NCBI RefSeq assembly: GCF_015644585.1 | Contig: NZ_JADOBI010000007.1 | Location: 124,001 to 188,000 of the forward strand | Length of the DNA: 64,000 nt | Source of the DNA: Rahnella laticis | GTDB taxonomy: Bacteria; Pseudomonadota; Gammaproteobacteria; Enterobacterales; Enterobacteriaceae | Reading direction: 5' to 3' | Part shown: piece after piece, positions 28,540-37,886 of the stretch | Position numbering within the stretch: the first letter of the stretch is position 1 | How the letters are laid out: every line of letters begins with the position of its first letter | Translations under genes and position numbers: made by a program | The notes under the pieces: model-generated | What the model saw: the letters and a program-made list of their open reading frames with translations, nothing else | Told to the model about the DNA's origin: nothing | The model's database searches: none

Positions 28540-29868
28540 TTAATTCAGGCGTTCCATTCGCTGCCACAGAGCCTGCGAGACTTTACGCGCCTGCTCATAG
28601 ATCGGAGCCACATCAAAGGCAAACTCGCGGTTCTCATACACAATCTTCCCGTCAACCATCACGCTATGAACGCTTTGGCTGTTCAGTCCAAAGGCGATAT
28701 GCCCGCCTATATTTCCTCCTGATAATGGCGTCGGACTCTCGTAATCACAGATCGTGAGATCGGCTTTATAGCCTGCATCCACACGGCCAAAACGGGCGTT
28801 GAAATTTCGTGCCAGCAGAGTGTTTCCGTTGTACACGAATCGGATAAAACTATCCGGCCATAGCGTTCCATTAGCATCCCTGTGTTTGAAGAAGGCGAAT
28901 TTGAGTTCTTCAAACATGTCGCTGCCAATGCCATCTGTCCCTAAGGCCAGATTACGGATTTGAGAAAGTTTATGGTTGTATCCCACCTGGTTATTCATAT
29001 TTGAGCGGGCGTTGTGTACCAGAAAAGCGTCACGGTCATTAAGAATGGCAATATCCGCATCTGAGAGATGCAAACCATGCGCGATCAGAGTTTTGGCGTC
29101 GATCAAGTCGAAATGGTCAAGTCGTGCAATCAGATCCTGCCCGTATTTATCGTGACCGTGCGAAACATCATACCGGTCTTCCGCGGCATGGATGTGCAGC
29201 CCGCGCCCGGTGGCTTTCATGGCTTCACGCAGCATCTCCATCCCTTCATTGGTGACGGTAAAGGGAGCATGAGCGCCAATATGTGCTTCAACCAGATAGG
29301 GTTCTGTTCCAGATTTTTTCTCGCGGTCAATCAGATGAGCGAAAGCGATATTTTCCTCAACACCAGCCCATAACTCACGGCTTCCTCCATTTCGGTCCGT
29401 GGTTTCAAAGCAAGTCATTCCGCGCAGACCGGCTTTAATAAAAGTCTGCCGCAGTACGTTAAGCGAACCTTTGATGAACTGTGGAGAAGCGTGATGATCG
29501 ATGACCGCTGTACAGCCATTCTTTATGGCTTCCAGCGAGCAAATGAGGCCACTGTAATATAAAGATTCTTCATCCAGTGCGCGGTCTAATTTCCACCACA
29601 GGTTTTTCAATGTTGAAATAAAATCAGGGCAAGGATCAATTTTCGCCGTAATTCCCCGTGAAAGCCCCGAATAAAAATGATTGTGAGCACAGACCAGACC
29701 AGGCATAACAATTTTGCCGTTTAAATTAATGACTTTTGCCTGCGGATAATGATCGGCAATGCCCGAACCGACCTCTTTGATGACACTCCCGTCAATGACA
29801 ATATCCAGATGTTCAATGACACATGACGGATCAAATTGCACAACAGTCGCATTTTTTAGAATTTGCAT
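28540..29868 (-). CDS. ssnA: SsnA amidohydrolase, purine-degradation cluster
   Basis: A 442-aa metal-dependent amidohydrolase, the same length as E. coli SsnA. Metal-binding motifs are HNHFYSG (HxH), IDHHASP, EAHIGAH, HAAED and LGTDGIGSDMFEE. Related enzymes are atrazine chlorohydrolase/guanine deaminase-like hydrolases. In anaerobic purine catabolism it is a candidate for hydrolytic ring opening; the exact substrate is unproven here. The ATG at 29868 starts 2 bp after the ygfK stop, indicating tight coupling; an upstream extension overlapping ygfK is rejected. Confidence 0.93.
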   Translation of the reverse strand: MQILKNATVVQFDPSCVIEHLDIVIDGSVIKEVGSGIADHYPQAKVINLNGKIVMPGLVCAHNHFYSGLSRGITAKIDPCPDFISTLKNLWWKLDRALDEESLYYSGLICSLEAIKNGCTAVIDHHASPQFIKGSLNVLRQTFIKAGLRGMTCFETTDRNGGSRELWAGVEENIAFAHLIDREKKSGTEPYLVEAHIGAHAPFTVTNEGMEMLREAMKATGRGLHIHAAEDRYDVSHGHDKYGQDLIARLDHFDLIDAKTLIAHGLHLSDADIAILNDRDAFLVHNARSNMNNQVGYNHKLSQIRNLALGTDGIGSDMFEELKFAFFKHRDANGTLWPDSFIRFVYNGNTLLARNFNARFGRVDAGYKADLTICDYESPTPLSGGNIGGHIAFGLNSQSVHSVMVDGKIVYENREFAFDVAPIYEQARKVSQALWQRMERLN

Positions 29869-29870
29869 TT

Positions 29871-32800
29871 TTATGCCTCCACCTGTCCCAATAGGTAACG
29901 ATGATTTGTTGTGACCTGCGTAATAATGCGGCACAAATCTTCAAGACCTTCCGGCACTTTTTTCACCCGTCCCTGTGAGTCAAGTAAGAGTGCATAAACC
30001 TTACCGCCCTGCCGCGCGTGGATCTTTTTCCCTTCAAGATAAAAGCCAGGGTTAGTGCTGTTAACGAAATCGGCTTCCAGGCTAAAAACGGTAACTTTGT
30101 CTTTGTAAGGTTTGCCCCTCCAGGGACAGAATTGGGCACAGTTACCACATTCATTACAGCTGGCATCAAGATGCAGGGTTTGATATTTGTCTTTGAACCC
30201 GGGAACCGCGATGGAAACATTGGCGCGGTTCGGGCAAACATCTACACATTTGCTGCAGACGTAATGACATTCCAGACAGCGGGCAGCCTCCTGCATAACA
30301 AAAGCGTTCCGCTGTTTTGCATGTACAGGATTTAGCTGAATGAGTCCCTTTCGGGCGTAGATGTCCTGCTCGCTCACTTTTACCGGCAAGCCGGAGTCTG
30401 ACGGCTGTACTTTTTGTTCGCGTGCCAGAATGCAATCGGTCACGCGGCGTGCATCGCCCATTGCGGCAACGATAGAAGACGGACCATGTTGCACATCGCC
30501 CATGAGGAAAACATTTTCTCGCCCGGTTTCCAGAGTCAGTTTGCTGACTTGTGGCAAACCGTCTGACTCCAGAGGCACCCCGAGCGCCGTTAGCGCGGCC
30601 ATATCAGGTTGTTCCCCGATAGCCGTAATCACGCAGTCAGCATGGAGTGTAACCGTCTCACCGGTAAACTCAGGCCGGCGACGCCCTTTCTCATCAGGTT
30701 CGCCTAATGCCATAACCTGTCCGGTGAGCGTTCCGTCAGCGGCGTAATGCTCAGGGTTAACCAGCCAGCGAAATTGAACGTTATCCTTAAGAGCTTCAAG
30801 ATATTCTTCGCGCCACGCGGGCATTTCTTTCATGCTGCGGCGATAAAGAATTGTCACCTGCTGCACGCCCGGAACACGCCTGGCGGCCCTTGCACAATCC
30901 ATCGCGGTGTTACCCGCGCCGATAACGACCACGTTACGCCCCAGAGATAACGTTGCTTCCTGATTAAATTTGCGCAGGAAATCAAAAGATTTAAGAACGT
31001 TACCGTTGTCGCCTTTCAGGGAGAGCCCGCTGTTTTTTCCGGCGCCGATACCAATGCAAACGTACTTAAAGCCTTGCTGGTGCAGCATATTTATCGTGAG
31101 GTCATCACGGCAACCATATGCAAACTTAACACCATGCGCTGCCACAAAATCAATGTCATGCAAGATTGCTTCGGCGGGGATCCTGAAATGCGGGATAATA
31201 TTTTTAACCACGCCTCCTGCATGAGGTTCACGTTCAAATAACGTGACCGCATGCCCTGCCCGTGACAAAAAATACCCTGCAGCCAGACCCGCCGGGCCTG
31301 CGCCAATCACCGCAACAGGATTTTTTTCACCGCTTCCTGCTGGTTTATGCCAGCGCTGGCTATAGCCTTCCCAGCCTTTTTCAAGCGCAATTTTTTTCAT
31401 TTCCCGGATATTGAGCGCGCTGTCGTAATCGAGGCGTGTGCAATTATTCTGGCACTGGTGATCACAAATATGTCCCGTTATCGCAGGTAATGCGTTACGC
31501 CGGTAAATCAGCTCCAACGCTTCCTCATACCGGTTCTCCCCCATTAAATGAATATATCCGGGGATATCCTGCGAGATTGCGCAGGCACTCACACAAGGTG
31601 CCACGTAGCAATCTGTCTGCGGCAACGGGCCTCCGGCATCAATTTCCTCCGGCGATTTCCACTCTTTCTGGGTATAAGGCATGGACAGAGACTGCTTCGC
31701 CAGAGCTTCCAGTTTCGGCAAATCAATATCCGTCATGTTCCAGCATTCAGACTGTTCAAGAACCTGCAAACATTGGGTTTGGCGCAAATATCCGCCGGGT
31801 TTCAATAGATCTGTCGCCAGCGTGATGGGTCTGATCCCGGTGTCAAAAATCTGACGAATATTGACCTGGCTCGCTCCACCGGAGTAGGAAATAGCCAGCT
31901 TGCCATTAAAAGCCTGCGCAAGAACCAAAGCCACGTTAATAGACAACGGGAATAAAGCGCGCCCGGACATATACATCTCGCCGCCCGGCAACCGGCCCTT
32001 CGTATTCACCGTTCCCAATGTGTTGGTGAGTTTGACTCCAAAATTGAGTTTTTTCCTTGCGGCCACCGCTAAAAGGCGATGTAACATCGCTTTGGCTTCG
32101 TCCAGTTTTAAATCATGTTCGAAAGAAACCGGATCTATCTTGATATAGCCAAATCCGCACCCATCCAGAATTTCCCGTACCCGCGTATAACCCAGTAATG
32201 TCGGGTTAAGTTTTACGAAAGTATGCAGCCCCTTTTCTTCCAGCATATATTGGCAAATAGCTTCTATTTCAGTGGGCGGACAACCGTGCATTGTCGATAA
32301 TGTCAGACCGCTGACCATATTTGCGGGAATGCGTTCCGTTAATAAATTCAGCCGTGCCTTCTTGCTTTCAATGTTTAATGATGAAGGAAACGCATATTGC
32401 TCAACAAATGCCTGTAATACATTACGGTAATGAGAATATTTAGGGTGATGTGATGAGTCCATCATATCATGAATAAATGACTGCATGGCGGGTTGCTGTA
32501 TTCCCTTAAGATCATAGCCCACGCTCATATTGAAAATAAAGGATTTAGCCTGTGTTTCCTGACGGGGTGAAAAAATCTCTTCTAATAAATAGAGGACAAA
32601 CCAGGCTTTAAGATATTCATCATGGGCTTTACTGAGCGTATATTCAGTTGACCATTCTGTGTTAAAACCTTCGTCTTCAGCATCAATACAGGGTTTCTCC
32701 AGCTCCAGCCGGTCTAAAATTTGTACGGTTTTCAATTCAATGAAGCGCCCGCCCGTAAGCCAGGCCGTCACGATGTTCTGCGCCAGCTGAGTATGCGGGC

Positions 32801-32978
32801 CGGCAGCCGGTCCTATGGGCGTTTCACACGTTTCATTAAATACGCGAACCAGCCGGTGGGCGTCCTGACGATAGAACTGTTTTTCCGGGATCCCAAAGAT
32901 GGATTTATTTTCTTTGTATTCCTCAAAGATCCTCGACAACAGTTCGCCGAAAGGAATGGGACGCATGATGTCTCCCAT
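29871..32978 (-). CDS. ygfK: YgfK, multidomain Fe-S flavoprotein oxidoreductase
   Basis: A 1035-aa fusion. Residues 1-~440 resemble dihydropyrimidine/dihydroorotate dehydrogenase barrels (TLSTMHGCPPTEIEAI, FVKLNPTLLGY). Then comes a GltD-like part with Cys clusters (CYVAPCVSACAISQDIPGY; CDHQCQNNCT), FAD motif VAVIGAGPAGLAAGYFL (~555) and NAD(P) motif VVVIGAGNTAMDCARA (~680). The C-terminus holds two 4Fe-4S motifs (CLECHYVCSKCVDVCP ~898; CNECGNCAQFCP ~940). Homologues are genetically linked to anaerobic urate use; a reductive step on a purine is the natural reading. First gene of the operon, with a sigma54 promoter upstream at 33045-33061. MGDIMRP matches the E. coli start. Confidence 0.94.
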   Translation of the reverse strand: MGDIMRPIPFGELLSRIFEEYKENKSIFGIPEKQFYRQDAHRLVRVFNETCETPIGPAAGPHTQLAQNIVTAWLTGGRFIELKTVQILDRLELEKPCIDAEDEGFNTEWSTEYTLSKAHDEYLKAWFVLYLLEEIFSPRQETQAKSFIFNMSVGYDLKGIQQPAMQSFIHDMMDSSHHPKYSHYRNVLQAFVEQYAFPSSLNIESKKARLNLLTERIPANMVSGLTLSTMHGCPPTEIEAICQYMLEEKGLHTFVKLNPTLLGYTRVREILDGCGFGYIKIDPVSFEHDLKLDEAKAMLHRLLAVAARKKLNFGVKLTNTLGTVNTKGRLPGGEMYMSGRALFPLSINVALVLAQAFNGKLAISYSGGASQVNIRQIFDTGIRPITLATDLLKPGGYLRQTQCLQVLEQSECWNMTDIDLPKLEALAKQSLSMPYTQKEWKSPEEIDAGGPLPQTDCYVAPCVSACAISQDIPGYIHLMGENRYEEALELIYRRNALPAITGHICDHQCQNNCTRLDYDSALNIREMKKIALEKGWEGYSQRWHKPAGSGEKNPVAVIGAGPAGLAAGYFLSRAGHAVTLFEREPHAGGVVKNIIPHFRIPAEAILHDIDFVAAHGVKFAYGCRDDLTINMLHQQGFKYVCIGIGAGKNSGLSLKGDNGNVLKSFDFLRKFNQEATLSLGRNVVVIGAGNTAMDCARAARRVPGVQQVTILYRRSMKEMPAWREEYLEALKDNVQFRWLVNPEHYAADGTLTGQVMALGEPDEKGRRRPEFTGETVTLHADCVITAIGEQPDMAALTALGVPLESDGLPQVSKLTLETGRENVFLMGDVQHGPSSIVAAMGDARRVTDCILAREQKVQPSDSGLPVKVSEQDIYARKGLIQLNPVHAKQRNAFVMQEAARCLECHYVCSKCVDVCPNRANVSIAVPGFKDKYQTLHLDASCNECGNCAQFCPWRGKPYKDKVTVFSLEADFVNSTNPGFYLEGKKIHARQGGKVYALLLDSQGRVKKVPEGLEDLCRIITQVTTNHRYLLGQVEA

Positions 32979-33009
32979 AGAAGTCTCCTTACTTTCTGAT
33001 ATTAGTTGG

Positions 33010-33025
33010 ATTCCACAAACGGAAT
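33010..33025. repeat. inverted repeat in the presumed ygfK leader
   Basis: ATTCC-acaaac-GGAAT, perfect 5-bp arms, between the ygfK start codon and the sigma54 promoter. The string GATTCCACA here also occurs at 40633-40641 in the ygeW/ygeV gap. Confidence 0.35.
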
Positions 33026-33044
33026 AATGTAGTCATGAACAATG

Positions 33045-33061
33045 AGCAACATTCAGGCCAA
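33045..33061 (-). promoter_or_regulatory. sigma54 (-24/-12) promoter of ygfK-ssnA-permease
   Basis: Minus strand reads TTGGCCTGAATGTTGCT against the consensus TTGGCACGNNNNTTGCW. The GG and GC are 10 nt apart and TTGC is intact. The predicted start of transcription is about 55 nt before the ygfK ATG. Confidence 0.8.
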
Positions 33062-33227
33062 GTTAATCACAGTAAAAGTTGTCAGTAATAATTCGTGAGG
33101 AGCCTCGTAAAATTTTAATTTACTCGGGTCATATGCCAGCGGGAATAATAGCTATTCTCAGCAAGACGATGGCACCAGACAGAGAGTATTCTCCTGCGCA
33201 TTGGATTATCAATTTTGGAGCTGATAT

Positions 33228-33242
33228 TTATCACATTGATAA
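33228..33242. promoter_or_regulatory. candidate UacR activator site TTATCA-N3-TGATAA (copy 1)
   Basis: Perfect 6-bp inverted repeat with spacer CAT. It lies about 55 bp upstream of the xdhC-like -24 element and about 175 bp upstream of the ygfK one. The same arms and spacer length recur at 47091-47105 between two other sigma54 promoters. Confidence 0.6.
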
Positions 33243-33290
33243 TTTCATGCTGAATAAATAATATTTCATGATAAAAAATGCATTTTTCGA

Positions 33291-33306
33291 AGGCATGAAA
33301 ATTGCA
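33291..33306 (+). promoter_or_regulatory. sigma54 (-24/-12) promoter of the xdhC-like gene
   Basis: AGGCATGAAAATTGCA: GG and GC are exactly 10 nt apart, and GGCA, G and TTGCA all match consensus. It is 39 bp before the start codon. Confidence 0.8.
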
Positions 33307-33345
33307 TCTTTCTTTACTTCAAGCCAAACACTATAAGGACAGACT

Positions 33346-34179
33346 ATGAGTTTATTTGCTGAAGCGGCACATATGGAAAAGCAAAATATTCCTTTTGCGA
33401 TGGCTGTGATCACTGAAAGTAAAGGTTCAGCACCCCGCCATGCGGGTCAGATGATGGTTTTATCTGACGGCAACATTCTCGGAACCATAGGTGGCGGCAT
33501 GATGGAAAGAAAGGTTATCGAAGAAGCTTTGCTGGCGTTACAGGAGGGAAAATCACGCGTGTTTCACGGACGTATGGCGCGGCAGGGAAAAGATGCCGTT
33601 GGATCAGATTGCGGTGGCGCGATATCAGTATTTATCAGTGTTCACGGCGTCCGGCCGAAGCTGGTGTTGGTCGGCGGCGGTCATGTCAACCGGGCCATTG
33701 CACAGGTCGCGGCCAGGCTTAATTTCACCCTGCTGGTGACTGACATTCATGCTCCCAATCTGCAGCCCCGGGATTTTCCACAGGAAGCAAAACTTCTTTT
33801 AAGCTCAAGTTTTACCGACGCGTTATCGCAAATTACGTTTGATGAAAATACATACGTCGTAATTGCAACGAACAGTAATGATCTTGAGGTCATCAATATT
33901 CTGATTCACCAGCCTTTTAAATACCTTGGCTTACTGGCCAGCCGTCGTAAAGTTCACTCATTTACTCAGCAACTGGTCGCCGGAGGTACCCCTGCTGCTC
34001 TGCTTACATCACTTCATGCCCCCATCGGTTTCGACATCGGAGCGGAAACTCCGGAGGAAATTGCCATCAGCGTCATGGCCGAGATCCTCCAGGTAAAAAA
34101 TAACACCAGCGGACTGCTCATGAACTGCGCCGCGCGAGGTTTCACAACGAAGCAGGTAGAGGCAGAAATACCGGCCTGA
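33346..34179 (+). CDS. XdhC/CoxI-family molybdenum hydroxylase maturation factor
   Basis: A 277-aa protein of the XdhC family, which binds molybdenum cofactor, promotes its sulfuration and inserts it into xanthine-dehydrogenase-type enzymes. The N-terminal XdhC/CoxI domain shows SKGSAPRHAGQMMVL and GTIGGGMMERKVIEEAL. The C-terminal Rossmann domain starts KLVLVGGGHVNRAIAQVAARL and has the SRRKV motif. It replaces, in position, the much larger E. coli yqeB. The obvious client is the Mo-FAD fused hydroxylase at 43.6-46.9 kb. It is a single plus-strand gene with its own sigma54 promoter, facing away from ygfK. Confidence 0.88.
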   Translation: MSLFAEAAHMEKQNIPFAMAVITESKGSAPRHAGQMMVLSDGNILGTIGGGMMERKVIEEALLALQEGKSRVFHGRMARQGKDAVGSDCGGAISVFISVHGVRPKLVLVGGGHVNRAIAQVAARLNFTLLVTDIHAPNLQPRDFPQEAKLLLSSSFTDALSQITFDENTYVVIATNSNDLEVINILIHQPFKYLGLLASRRKVHSFTQQLVAGGTPAALLTSLHAPIGFDIGAETPEEIAISVMAEILQVKNNTSGLLMNCAARGFTTKQVEAEIPA

Positions 34180-34236
34180 AAGGAATGCCGGAGCGAAAAA
34201 TCACCTCCGGCTAAACCTGAACATATCTGTACTGCT

Positions 34237-35175
34237 TTAAAGCGAAATCAGGGTGCCTGTTTTACCGGCGATTCCGTCACGCGCTTTTTCAAGTAAGGTA
34301 ATTAATGACATTCGACCCGGTGCTGATTCAGCAAAGGCCAGCGCGGCTTCAACTTTCGGTAACATGGAACCTTTGGCAAACTGATTATCGTTGATCAACT
34401 GCCGTGCATCTGAAGCATTTAACGTATCCAGCCAGGTTTGCTGCGGCGTGCCAAAGTGGATTGCTACTTTTTCTACCGCTGTGAGGATAATCAGCATATC
34501 CGCATCAATTTGAACAGCCAGCCTGGCACTTGCCCAGTCTTTGTCGATAACGGCACTGATGCCTTTCAGATGATGCCCTTCACGAACGACAGGGATACCC
34601 CCCCCGCCTCCGGCTATGACCACCGTCCCGGCGTCAATGAGCTGGCAGATGCTGTCTGTTTCTACAATATCCTGTGGTTTAGGTGACGCCACGACACGGC
34701 GGTAACCCCGGCCTGCGTCCTCTTTCATCACGATGCCCTGCCGCTGTAAGACCTTCGCTTCTGACTCAGTAAAAAATGAACCTATTGGCTTGGACGGGTC
34801 TGCAAATGCCGGATCATCAGGATCGACGGTAACCTGCGTAATGAGCGTCGCCACCGGTTTATTAATACCGCGTGAAAGCAGTTCTTCGCGAAGTGCATTT
34901 TGCAAATCATAACCGATATATCCCTGACTGAGCGCAACGCACACAGACATGGGCAGCAACGGCATAGTCGGATCAACTTTTGATGCCGCTTCAAACGCCA
35001 GATGTATCATGCCAACCTGCGGCCCGTTGCCGTGTGTGATAATCACCTCATGTCCTTCGGCGATCAGGTCCACCACCGCCCGCGATGTGGTTTTTACGGC
35101 CTCCATTTGTTCTGGCAGATTTTTGCCCAAGGCATTGCCTCCCAGAGCTAATACAATCCTTTTACGACGGCTCAT
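34237..35175 (-). CDS. yqeA: carbamate kinase
   Basis: A 312-aa carbamate kinase (amino acid kinase fold): VLALGGNALG at the N-terminus, EVIITHGNGPQVGMI, and VIAGGGGGIPVV near residue 205. It converts carbamoyl phosphate + ADP to ATP, CO2 and ammonia. The start at 35175 lies inside the 3' end of hyuA (14-nt overlap), so translation is coupled. It is the last gene of ygeW-ygeX-ygeY-hyuA-yqeA and is the energy-conserving step if YgeW makes carbamoyl phosphate. Confidence 0.93.
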   Translation of the reverse strand: MSRRKRIVLALGGNALGKNLPEQMEAVKTTSRAVVDLIAEGHEVIITHGNGPQVGMIHLAFEAASKVDPTMPLLPMSVCVALSQGYIGYDLQNALREELLSRGINKPVATLITQVTVDPDDPAFADPSKPIGSFFTESEAKVLQRQGIVMKEDAGRGYRRVVASPKPQDIVETDSICQLIDAGTVVIAGGGGGIPVVREGHHLKGISAVIDKDWASARLAVQIDADMLIILTAVEKVAIHFGTPQQTWLDTLNASDARQLINDNQFAKGSMLPKVEAALAFAESAPGRMSLITLLEKARDGIAGKTGTLISL

Positions 35176-36571
35176 GTTGTGCTTCCTTTTCTGCATGGTG
35201 GAATGATTGCCGGTAAATAAATTGCCCTCTTCCGGCTTGCCCGATGAATTTTCCATATTGTGCAATGACCTCGCCTCGCGACAACGTCATCACCGGTCCC
35301 CCTTTGCAAATATAGCCTTCGTAAGGGGAGTATCCGGCGTTGTCATGCATATTTTCATAACGGATGACATCGCTAAGATCCGGGTTAAATAGAACCAAAT
35401 CGGCATCTGATCCTGGACGCAAACACCCTTTTTGCGGCCAAAGACCAAAAAGATGTGCCGGTTTTGCACTGGTAAGATCGACGAAACGGCTTGGAGATAT
35501 TCGTCCGCTCATCACGCCTTCTGAAAACAGCAGCGTCATCCGGTTTTCAACACCGGGCAAACCGTTCGGACAACGGGAGAAATCCTGTTTACCCAACGCC
35601 ACTTTTTGCTGGTATGGAAAAGTACAGTGGTCGGTTGCGACCACATCCACGGATCCCTCACCAATCCCCACCCAAAGCTTGTCCTGCTCGCCTTTTGGTC
35701 GGAGTGGCGGACTCAGAATGAATTTCAGCGCGTCCTCTCGCAGATAATATTGCTCATCAAGCAATAAATATTGCGGGCACGTTTCCGTCCAGACAGGCTG
35801 CCCGCTAGCTTTGGCCAGGCGGATGTAATCCAGCCCAAGCCCGTTAGACAGATGCACGATATACAGTGGGCAATCCCCTGCGAGCTTCGCCAGATTAATC
35901 ATCCGCGCGATCGCTTCTGCCTCACATTCAAGCGGTCGACTCAGGGCGTGATAAAGCGGTGCCGTCATGCCCTGTGCTAAAAATTCAGCCCGCCGCTGGG
36001 TTATCGCTGCATCATTTTCCGGATGTACAGTCGCCAGAGCACCAACCTGGTTTAAACGACGCAAAGCTCTCAGTACTGCGCCGTCATCCAGCTTGTACTG
36101 ATAAGTCAGATAGAGTTTGAAGCTGCTGATCCCTTCTTTTTCAACCATCGACTGCATTTCCTCGAGAATGCTGTCGTTTACGTGTTGAATAACGCCGTGA
36201 AAGCTATAGTCGATGACCGCCTTTCCGGCGGCATAATCGTGATAAACCTCAAGCTGATGGTGTAATGAGCATCCCGCAGGGCCGAATCCCATGTGATCGA
36301 CAATAGTCGTCGTTCCTCCGCACGCCGCCGCGCGGGTGCCTGATGCAAAGTCATCGCAACTTCTGACCAGACCGACATCAATATTAAAATGCGTATGCAC
36401 ATCAATACCGCCGGGCATGACCAGTAGACCGCTGGCATCAATAAGATCCATATCGGGTTCGGGGTGAATGTTGATGGCTATGCGAGTGATCAGCCCATTT
36501 TCAATGAGCAGATCACTCTGGTAGCTTTTTACCTCATCAACCAGTGTTCCCCCTTTGATGAGTCGCTTCAT
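35162..36571 (-). CDS. hyuA: D-hydantoinase-type amidohydrolase
   Basis: A 469-aa dihydropyrimidinase/hydantoinase family enzyme. GGIDVHTHFN gives the HxH metal ligands, SSFKLYLTYQ the carbamylated Lys, VHPEND and YIVHLSNG the His ligands, and VVATDHCTF the catalytic Asp. Family members open cyclic amides between N and C=O. E. coli HyuA has D-phenylhydantoinase activity; in the purine cluster it is expected to open a five-membered hydantoin- or imidazolone-like intermediate. Confidence 0.94.
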   Translation of the reverse strand: MKRLIKGGTLVDEVKSYQSDLLIENGLITRIAINIHPEPDMDLIDASGLLVMPGGIDVHTHFNIDVGLVRSCDDFASGTRAAACGGTTTIVDHMGFGPAGCSLHHQLEVYHDYAAGKAVIDYSFHGVIQHVNDSILEEMQSMVEKEGISSFKLYLTYQYKLDDGAVLRALRRLNQVGALATVHPENDAAITQRRAEFLAQGMTAPLYHALSRPLECEAEAIARMINLAKLAGDCPLYIVHLSNGLGLDYIRLAKASGQPVWTETCPQYLLLDEQYYLREDALKFILSPPLRPKGEQDKLWVGIGEGSVDVVATDHCTFPYQQKVALGKQDFSRCPNGLPGVENRMTLLFSEGVMSGRISPSRFVDLTSAKPAHLFGLWPQKGCLRPGSDADLVLFNPDLSDVIRYENMHDNAGYSPYEGYICKGGPVMTLSRGEVIAQYGKFIGQAGRGQFIYRQSFHHAEKEAQHEPS

Positions 36572-36613
36572 TTCATTCCTTCAAATGCGACGGGTTAACC
36601 CCGGCAAAAAGAA

Positions 36614-37831
36614 TTATTCACCCAGTTGTTCCAGATACATGAGTGGGATTGCGGCATACATAGCCGCACAGGTCACGAGATGTTCCTTCCAGGTTTTCTC
36701 ATTTGGTGCATGAGCTTCGGGCTCTTTACCGGGGCCAAAACCAATAACAGGGATACCGTGACGACCCATGATGGAGACGCCATTTGTGGAGAATGTCCAT
36801 TTATCTACCGTAGGTGCCTTACGGAACAAACCTTCATAGGCTTGCGTAAGTGTATTAACGGTGATGTGGTTCGACTCGACCTTCCAGGTCGGGAAGTAGC
36901 ATTCTGTCGGGTAGACCAGGCCGGTGTAGGATGGGCGGTCATAGTGGTACATGGATACTTCAGCCTTCGCCGCTTTAACGGTTGGCAGAGCACGAATCTC
37001 TTCCAACGCCCCTTCCCAGCTTTCACCCCAGGTCAGGCGACGGTCAATTGAAACCGCACAGCTGTCAGCCACGGCGCACCGGCTGGGTGACGTGAAGAAG
37101 ATTTCAGAGACAGTCAGCGTACCTTTCCCGAGGAACTCGTCATCACCAAGATTCGAGGAAAGCTTTTGCAAATCGCCAAGAATTGGCCCCATTTTGAAAA
37201 TGGCGTTATCACCGCGCTCCGGTGCTGAACCATGACAACTGACACCCTGCACATCAATGCGGATTTCCATACGACCGCGCTGTCCGCGATAGATCTGGCA
37301 GTCCGTCGGCTCGGTACTGACGACAAACTCAGGGCGAATCCCGGATTGTTCAATAATGTACTGCCAGCACAGGCCATCACAGTCTTCTTCCTGAACGGTG
37401 CCGGTCACCAACAAGGTGTATTGGTCTTCCAGTTTCAAATCTTTGATGATTTTGCCCGCATACACCATAGACGCCATACCGCCTTCCTGATCTGAAGAAC
37501 CGCGGCCGCCGATGATTTCATCATCTTCCATCCCCTGATAAGGGTCGAAAGTCCAATTTTTAAGATTCCCTACGCCCACAGTATCAATATCTGCATCCAT
37601 CCCGATCAGATGCGGCCCGTGCCCGATGTAACCGAGGATATTTCCCATCGGGTCAATCTCAACCTTGTCGAACCCGACTTTCAGCATTTCTTCTTTAATA
37701 CGCAAAACCACCCGACGTTCATCACTGCTTTCACTCGGAATAGCAATCATGTCACGCAAGAATGCAGTCATTTCCGTTTTATAATGTTTCGCTTTTTCAA
37801 AGATTTGTTCGAAAGGTACCTGCTTAGCCAT
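36614..37831 (-). CDS. ygeY: YgeY M20-family deacetylase/peptidase
   Basis: A 405-aa M20 metallopeptidase-like hydrolase. The first metal Asp lies in [12 protein letters not shown], the next in [19 protein letters not shown], and the catalytic Glu pair is in [25 protein letters not shown] provides the dimerisation/lid His. M20 enzymes remove N-acyl, N-carbamoyl or amide groups; in this cluster it probably acts on an N-carbamoyl or N-acyl intermediate. The start [17 protein letters not shown] at 37831 agrees with E. coli length (403 aa); a longer in-frame ORF is rejected. Confidence 0.93.
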   Translation of the reverse strand: MAKQVPFEQIFEKAKHYKTEMTAFLRDMIAIPSESSDERRVVLRIKEEMLKVGFDKVEIDPMGNILGYIGHGPHLIGMDADIDTVGVGNLKNWTFDPYQGMEDDEIIGGRGSSDQEGGMASMVYAGKIIKDLKLEDQYTLLVTGTVQEEDCDGLCWQYIIEQSGIRPEFVVSTEPTDCQIYRGQRGRMEIRIDVQGVSCHGSAPERGDNAIFKMGPILGDLQKLSSNLGDDEFLGKGTLTVSEIFFTSPSRCAVADSCAVSIDRRLTWGESWEGALEEIRALPTVKAAKAEVSMYHYDRPSYTGLVYPTECYFPTWKVESNHITVNTLTQAYEGLFRKAPTVDKWTFSTNGVSIMGRHGIPVIGFGPGKEPEAHAPNEKTWKEHLVTCAAMYAAIPLMYLEQLGE

Positions 37832-37886
37832 GTTAACTTCTCCTAAAAAATGATTTCCCTGAAGCAACACCTTGTTGCCTGCGGTT

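Larger units (their letters stand above)
32979..33345. other. 367-bp divergent ygfK / xdhC-like regulatory region
   Basis: No ORF is credible. The region holds two divergent sigma54 promoters, a perfect inverted repeat TTATCA-cat-TGATAA, a looser TATCA-N10-TGATA pair just before it (33208-33226), and an ATTCC-N6-GGAAT repeat in the likely ygfK leader. Confidence 0.7.

Noticed and set aside
33079-33261. 60-codon plus-strand ORF in the ygfK/xdhC-like gap
   Set aside because: It covers the regulatory repeat and has no recognisable features or proper ribosome site.
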